Source of the DNA: DASXTC01 sp036505635
Lineage (GTDB): Bacteria; Acidobacteriota; Polarisedimenticolia; JACPZX01; DASXTC01
Assembly (NCBI GenBank): GCA_036505635.1
Contig: DASXTC010000045.1
Span: 130,365-194,364 of the forward strand
DNA length: 64,000 bases
Direction: 5' to 3'
The translations under genes were made by a program, and so were the position numbers. Below the pieces are notes generated by a model. That model saw only the letters and a program-made list of their open reading frames with translations. It ran no database searches and was not told where the DNA came from. This document shows positions 59,800 through 64,000 of this stretch, piece by piece. Positions within the stretch are counted from its first letter, which is position 1; the number at the start of each line of letters is the position of its first letter.

Positions 59800-60429
59800 T
59801 CAACCGCTCCCTTGTCGCACCGGCTGGGTTCGCCCCGTCCGCGCGATCGCGCTGCCAAGATAGCGCTCCAGTCTCGTCGCGAGCATCCGCCGGGCCCGCA
59901 TCACCCGCGACTTCACGGTGGACTCCGGGCAGGCCAGGATTCTCGCGATCTCCTCGAACGTCATTCCTTCCATATCCTTGAGCACCACCGCCGTCCTGTA
60001 TTTGACCGGCAGCGAGGCGACGCCGCGCCGGACTGCCTCGCCGCGCTCCCGGGCCAGGATCTCCTCCTCGGCCGAGATCCCCTCATCGGCGATCTCGAAT
60101 CGGGCGGCGCCGTCATCGTCGCCGTGGGGAGAGGCATCGAGCGAGAAGGCCGGCTGCCTCTTCTGGCGCCGCAGCTCGTTGATCGCCACGTTGTAGGCGA
60201 TGCGGTAAAGCCATGCCGAGAACCCCGCCATGGGCCGGTAGTCCTGCGCATGGGTGAAAACGTTCACGAAGGTCTCCTGGGCCACGTCGAGAGCCCGGTC
60301 ATAGTCGTCCAGGAGCCGGAAGGCGAACGACGCGATCGGATCCCTGAAACGCCGCACCAACTCCCTGAAGGCCTCCTCGTCGCCTCCTTGAAAAAGGAGC
60401 ATCAGGTCCTGTGGGGACAGCTCCTTCAC
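59800..60429 (-). CDS. RpoE-like ECF sigma factor
   Basis: The 209-aa product starts at GTG. Region 2 has the RALDVAQETFVNVF and GFSAWLYRIAYNVAINELRR segments. An acidic linker follows, and region 4 is VKYRTAVVLKDMEGMTFEEIARILACPESTVKSRVMRARR. It is first in an operon followed by its anti-sigma factor (3 bp apart) and the dead HtrA protein, the order seen in RpoE/AlgU envelope-stress operons. Confidence 0.92.
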   Translation of the reverse strand: MKELSPQDLMLLFQGGDEEAFRELVRRFRDPIASFAFRLLDDYDRALDVAQETFVNVFTHAQDYRPMAGFSAWLYRIAYNVAINELRRQKRQPAFSLDASPHGDDDGAARFEIADEGISAEEEILARERGEAVRRGVASLPVKYRTAVVLKDMEGMTFEEIARILACPESTVKSRVMRARRMLATRLERYLGSAIARTGRTQPVRQGSG

Positions 60430-60564
60430 CAGACATCCTTGGCGTCGGCCACCACCTCCGGTCCGGTTCGTTGAGCGATCAACACCGGAAGGCGGCCCCT
60501 CGTTTCAGAGAATCCACAGGGCCGGCGGCGTGACATCTTCCGGCCCAGGGTCCATGATTCCAGC

Positions 60565-61509
60565 ATGTTGCGCGACGAAGTCCCGCCGGTCCCGGGCCTC
60601 CCGTCCCGGCCCGGGCCCATGGCCGGCCCGCCGATCATAGATCAGGTCCCCGCGGACCGCGCCTCAGGCCCCAGGGCGGCCCGGCTCGCGCTCGTGCTGG
60701 GGGCGGGAGGGGTCAGGGGCCTTGCCCATGTCGGGGTCCTCGAGAGGCTCGTGGAGGCCGGCATCCGGCCCGATGCCCTCATCGGCGTGAGCAGCGGCGC
60801 CCTCGTGGCGGCCGCCTATGCCGCCGCCGGATGGGAGCCGGGGCGCCTCGCCGCGCTCGGGCAGTCGATGGGCCCGGTTTCGATTCTCGAACGGATCCTC
60901 GTGGGCCGATGGCCGCAGTCTCTGGATGGCCTCGTTCCGGCGCCGGGAGGATGGCTCGGAGTCCTCCTCGACGCGATCAGGGGCCGGAGCTTCGAGGAGC
61001 TCCGGGACGGGGTGAGGTTCCTTGGGGTCGCCTGCTTCGACACGGTCACGAGGTCCGAGGTCTTCTTCGTAACGGGGGGCGCGCACCCGGCGCCGAGCCT
61101 CTCGGATGCCGTCCTGGGAAGCTCCGCCCTGCCCATGGTCTGCCAGAGCCGGTCGGTTCACCTGAACGGGACCCGGATGCGCCTGCTCGATGGAGGCATT
61201 TCACGGGCGGTCTGCGTGGAACCGGCCTTCGAGCCACCGGTATGCGCCGGCTCCGTGCTCGCGGTGGATCTGGGTGTCATGCGGGGCTTCAACGAGCGGG
61301 CCCTCGATCACCGGCTCAGGCTGGAGGCCCGCTGGGGGGATCGGCTCCGTCTGCTCAAGCCTTCGCTCGAATCATTCGGCACCGTTATCATGCGCCGCGG
61401 CGACGCGGTCCGTATCATCGACGCGGGGCGAAACGCCGTGGACGCGACCGCGCTGGAGTGGTGCCGGCGTGCCTGCGCGGCAGTTGACGCCCCGGAAGGC
61501 GTGTTCTAG
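60565..61509 (+). CDS. Patatin-like phospholipase
   Basis: The 314-aa product has the oxyanion loop GAGGVRGLAHVG (46-57), the nucleophile motif G74-V-S76-S-G78 and the dyad Asp209 in LLDGG. It belongs to the bacterial RssA-like patatins, which hydrolyse acyl chains from lipids. The first ~38 residues are Pro-rich and may not be translated if a later start is used. The promoter of the next gene lies inside its last 30 bases. Confidence 0.9.
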   Translation: MLRDEVPPVPGLPSRPGPMAGPPIIDQVPADRASGPRAARLALVLGAGGVRGLAHVGVLERLVEAGIRPDALIGVSSGALVAAAYAAAGWEPGRLAALGQSMGPVSILERILVGRWPQSLDGLVPAPGGWLGVLLDAIRGRSFEELRDGVRFLGVACFDTVTRSEVFFVTGGAHPAPSLSDAVLGSSALPMVCQSRSVHLNGTRMRLLDGGISRAVCVEPAFEPPVCAGSVLAVDLGVMRGFNERALDHRLRLEARWGDRLRLLKPSLESFGTVIMRRGDAVRIIDAGRNAVDATALEWCRRACAAVDAPEGVF

Positions 61510-61512
61510 AAT
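61484..61512 (+). promoter_or_regulatory. Promoter inside the end of the patatin gene, for the DUF255 gene
   Basis: TTGACG (61484-61489), 17 bases and TAGAAT (61507-61512). The -10 is again within TTCTAGAAT. The GTG start follows 52 bp later. Confidence 0.65.
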
Positions 61513-61564
61513 CCGCCGCCTATCCTCCTGTCAGCGCGAAACTTTCAGCCGCCGCGAGGGCCCC

Positions 61565-63730
61565 GTGACGCGTCATGCCCGCAGGATTCTCCTTTCTTTC
61601 TCGGCGGTGCTGCTCTTCGCCAGGCTCTTCGCCGCCGAGCCGGCCCAGACACCCCCTGCCGACAAGGGGATCCGGTGGCGCGGGTTCGAGCCGGCCTCCT
61701 TCCAGGCGGCGAGGGACGAGGGTAAGCTGGTCCTCCTGTCGATCCAGTCTCCCTGGGGGCACTGGGACCGCGTGATGTCCGAGCTGACCTTCGCGGACCC
61801 CCGGTTGATCTCCGTCGTGAACGAGAAGTTCATCCCGATCAAGGCGGACGCCCTGCTGAGGCCCGACATCGGCGATCGATACACGGTGGGGGGCACCCCG
61901 ACCACCACCATCCTGCTCCCTACGGGCCTGCCCTTCTATTTCCCCGATGCGGGGGGAAAGATCGTGCGCGCGGGAGGCAACTTCTACACCGCCGATCCCC
62001 TGGCCTTCTACCTGCTGAGACTGGTGGACTACTACGCGGCCAACAAGGAGACCGCATCGAAGGCGGCCGACGAGATCGCGCGACGGATCCTGGAGCGCAA
62101 GGAGATCGGCTCCGCGCCGCTGGCCCCCGACATCCTCGAGGTCTCGGTCACCCGCATGCTCGAGGGGTTCGGCGAATGGCAGCCCGACCCCCAGGCCAAG
62201 GGGGGCCGCTCTCCCGACGCGGACTCGCTGGAGCTGGCTCTCTACTACTTCGTCCGCAAAGGCGATCGCAACGTGCTGGATCGCGGCCTTCACATGATGA
62301 CCGACATGGCGCGTGGGGGGATCCGGGACCAGATCGGCGGGGGGTTCCACCGTTCGGCGCAGGACGCCGCGTGGCGGGTGCCGACCTTCGAGAAACTGCT
62401 CGCCACCAACGCCCGGATGCTGCAGGCCGCGACCGACGCCAACCGACTCACATTGTCGGGGCGCTTCCGCGCGATCGCCGAAGAGACGGCTAGCTACGTC
62501 CTCAACACGCTGGCCGATCCGGAAGGATGGTTCTACGCCTACCAGGCGGCCGACGCCAGGCTGGGCGATGACGGCGACTACTACACCTGGACGATCGACG
62601 AGGCGAAGGCGGCCCTCTCCGAAGAGGAGCAGAAGATCATCCTGCCGGCCTTCGATATCGGCGAGAGCGGCGAGCTGGTCGACAGCGCTCCCCGGCGAAA
62701 CGTGCTCTTCCTCAAGGAGGGGCCCCCGCTCCTGTCGCAGCGGCTCGGGATGGAGGAGGCGAAGGTCAAGGAGATCTTCGAGGCGGGACGAAAGAAACTG
62801 CTCGAGGCGCGCTCCCGGCGTCCCGCGCCGCCGGTGGGCAAAGTCCTCGTGACCGACGCGGGCGCCGAGATGGCGGCGGCGCTCATCATGTCGGGGGACG
62901 CGTGGAAGCGCGCCGACCTGAGGGACGCCGGCCTCAAGGCGATCGACACGACATGGGAGCGCGCGCGCGACCCCAACACGGGGCTGATGGATCACGTCTG
63001 GACCCCCGGCGGAGGGCGGACCGGGCTGGCGATCTTCTTCGCCGATCAGGCCCAGATGGCGCGCGCGCTGATCGCGGCCCAGGAGAGCACGGGGGATGCA
63101 CGGTATCTGGACCGGTGCCGCCAGATCGTGGATGCGGCCGACAAGGCCTTCGCCGATTCGCTCGACGGCGGCTACATGGACCGAACATACTGGCCCGATG
63201 CTCCCGGGATCCTCTCGTGGCCCAGCCGGTCAATCCGGGACAACGCGGTGTTCGCCGAAACCCTCACACGCCTCAACCTGCTTTCGGGGCGACCGGCGGA
63301 TGACCGGTACCTCAAGATGGCCCGCAAGACCCTCGAGTCATGGTCTGACGAGTACGCGAACCTCAAACAGGCCTCCTCTCCCTACGGCCTCGCCGCGCAC
63401 CGTTTCCAGACTCCGCCGGTGGAGATCCTCGTTATCGGAACCTCGTCCGACGCCGGCTACGAGACCCTGCACGCCCGCGCCAAGGCCCTCTACCATCCCT
63501 GGAAGGTCATCCGCCACCTCACGGCGCAGGACGCGGAGCAGGAGCTGAAGGCGCGTCGCGCCGTCTCGCCCGCCAAGGGGAGCGCCGCCGTCCTCTTCTG
63601 CATGGAGGCGCGGTGCGCAGGTCCATTCACGGCGGCGGACAACCTCGCCCTCAAGCTCGATGAGTTCGTCAACGTCGGCGCGAGGCCGGCCACGCCCCCC
63701 GCTGGCGAGGACAAGGACAAGGAGGACTGA
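61565..63730 (+). CDS. Exported DUF255/YyaL-family protein lacking the thioredoxin cysteines
   Basis: The GTG at 61565 follows GAGGG and gives 721 aa. A signal peptide (6-23) precedes a thioredoxin-like domain and then the long alpha/alpha-barrel seen in DUF255 proteins (GGIRDQIGGGFHRSAQD, GWFYAYQAADARLGDDGDYYTWT, DNAVFAETLTRL). The family motif CHWCHVM reads G65-H-W-D68-R-V-M71, so both redox cysteines are replaced. The barrel resembles sugar epimerases and may still bind a substrate. It is 1 bp from the methylthioadenosine phosphorylase gene, probably cotranscribed. Confidence 0.85.
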   Translation: MTRHARRILLSFSAVLLFARLFAAEPAQTPPADKGIRWRGFEPASFQAARDEGKLVLLSIQSPWGHWDRVMSELTFADPRLISVVNEKFIPIKADALLRPDIGDRYTVGGTPTTTILLPTGLPFYFPDAGGKIVRAGGNFYTADPLAFYLLRLVDYYAANKETASKAADEIARRILERKEIGSAPLAPDILEVSVTRMLEGFGEWQPDPQAKGGRSPDADSLELALYYFVRKGDRNVLDRGLHMMTDMARGGIRDQIGGGFHRSAQDAAWRVPTFEKLLATNARMLQAATDANRLTLSGRFRAIAEETASYVLNTLADPEGWFYAYQAADARLGDDGDYYTWTIDEAKAALSEEEQKIILPAFDIGESGELVDSAPRRNVLFLKEGPPLLSQRLGMEEAKVKEIFEAGRKKLLEARSRRPAPPVGKVLVTDAGAEMAAALIMSGDAWKRADLRDAGLKAIDTTWERARDPNTGLMDHVWTPGGGRTGLAIFFADQAQMARALIAAQESTGDARYLDRCRQIVDAADKAFADSLDGGYMDRTYWPDAPGILSWPSRSIRDNAVFAETLTRLNLLSGRPADDRYLKMARKTLESWSDEYANLKQASSPYGLAAHRFQTPPVEILVIGTSSDAGYETLHARAKALYHPWKVIRHLTAQDAEQELKARRAVSPAKGSAAVLFCMEARCAGPFTAADNLALKLDEFVNVGARPATPPAGEDKDKED

Positions 63731-63731
63731 G

Positions 63732-64000
63732 GTGGGAACCTCGGCCAGAGGCGGTACGGAGCCGGGCCCGATCGGCATCATCGGTGGATCCGGCATCTAC
63801 AACGTCGATGAGATCGAAGATCCCACGGAAGAGACCCTCCAGACCCCCTTCGGCCCCCCATCGGACGCCTACCTCGTGGGCAGGATCGCGGGGCGGCGGG
63901 TGGCCTTCCTCGCGCGACACGGAAGGGGCCACCGCGTCGGCCCCGGCGAAATCAACTTCAGGGCCAACATCTACGGGATGAAGATGCTGGGCGTGGAAAG
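63732..64000 (+). CDS. mtnP: S-methyl-5'-thioadenosine phosphorylase (3' end outside window)
   Basis: The GTG at 63732 has AAGGAGG before it. The visible 89 codons include the phosphate-binding IGIIGGSGIYN, the TPFGPPSDAY segment and FLARHGRGH, then GEINFRANIYGMK. These are diagnostic of the MTAP/PNP family, which cleaves methylthioadenosine to adenine and methylthioribose 1-phosphate in methionine salvage. The residues that separate MTAP from purine nucleoside phosphorylase lie beyond the window, so the substrate is not certain. Confidence 0.88.
   Translation, partial: MGTSARGGTEPGPIGIIGGSGIYNVDEIEDPTEETLQTPFGPPSDAYLVGRIAGRRVAFLARHGRGHRVGPGEINFRANIYGMKMLGVE

Overview
The window is a GC-rich, densely packed bacterial chromosome segment, probably from an Acidobacteriota-like or similarly uncultured lineage. 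That placement rests on overall flavour only: RNase J, large exported beta-propeller and TPR proteins, an SNMGFK-type exported protein, paired sulfatase-TPR and TMTC-like genes, and many GTG starts. No rRNA, tRNA, insertion sequence or CRISPR array was recognised. Most genes lie in tight operons whose stop and start codons overlap (ATGA, GTGA, CTGA, TGATG).

Layout. 1-6.6 kb: the 3' part of a radical SAM/SPASM maturase, two paralogous 38-aa Cys-containing peptides that look like its RiPP precursors, a 1513-aa gingipain-type C25 peptidase with Fn3 domains, and an ECF sigma factor. 6.6-12.3 kb (minus): two sulfatase-like/TPR proteins, one with a dead active site, and a multi-spanning TMTC-like TPR protein. 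12.4-18.4 kb (plus): exported proteins, mostly of unknown function, ending in a TPR protein. 18.4-28.9 kb: a PD40 propeller, three glycosyltransferase-39-like membrane proteins, a broken VapBC module facing an orphan Phd-type antitoxin, RNase III, an acyltransferase and a receiver-PilZ protein. 28.9-34.3 kb: ftsK, RNase J, rsmA and thioredoxin. 34.3-39.6 kb (minus): a chemotaxis operon, mcp-cheW-cheY-cheA-cheC-cheD, without cheB or cheR. 39.9-50.5 kb (plus): a MoxR/DUF58/BatABCDE-like operon running into hemW and a threonine aldolase. 50.5-57.2 kb: an FG-GAP/UnbV-thioredoxin fusion, then acyl-CoA dehydrogenase, meaB and methylmalonyl-CoA epimerase, then two small proteins ending in FHA. 57.4-60.4 kb (minus): ECF sigma factor, anti-sigma factor and a catalytically dead HtrA-PDZ protein. 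60.5-64 kb (plus): a patatin, a DUF255 protein lacking its cysteines, and the start of methylthioadenosine phosphorylase.

Three things stand out. First, the twin-precursor radical SAM cassette, with a secreted cysteine protease and a sigma factor directly downstream. Second, a recurring theme of proteins that keep their fold but have lost catalytic residues: one sulfatase-like protein, the HtrA protein, the DUF255 thioredoxin domain and half of CheC. Third, small-scale structure: a 24-bp perfect inverted repeat bounding a 279-bp intergenic element, CTG start codons with good ribosome sites, and leaderless-looking promoters. All product calls come from reading motifs by eye; no database search was run.
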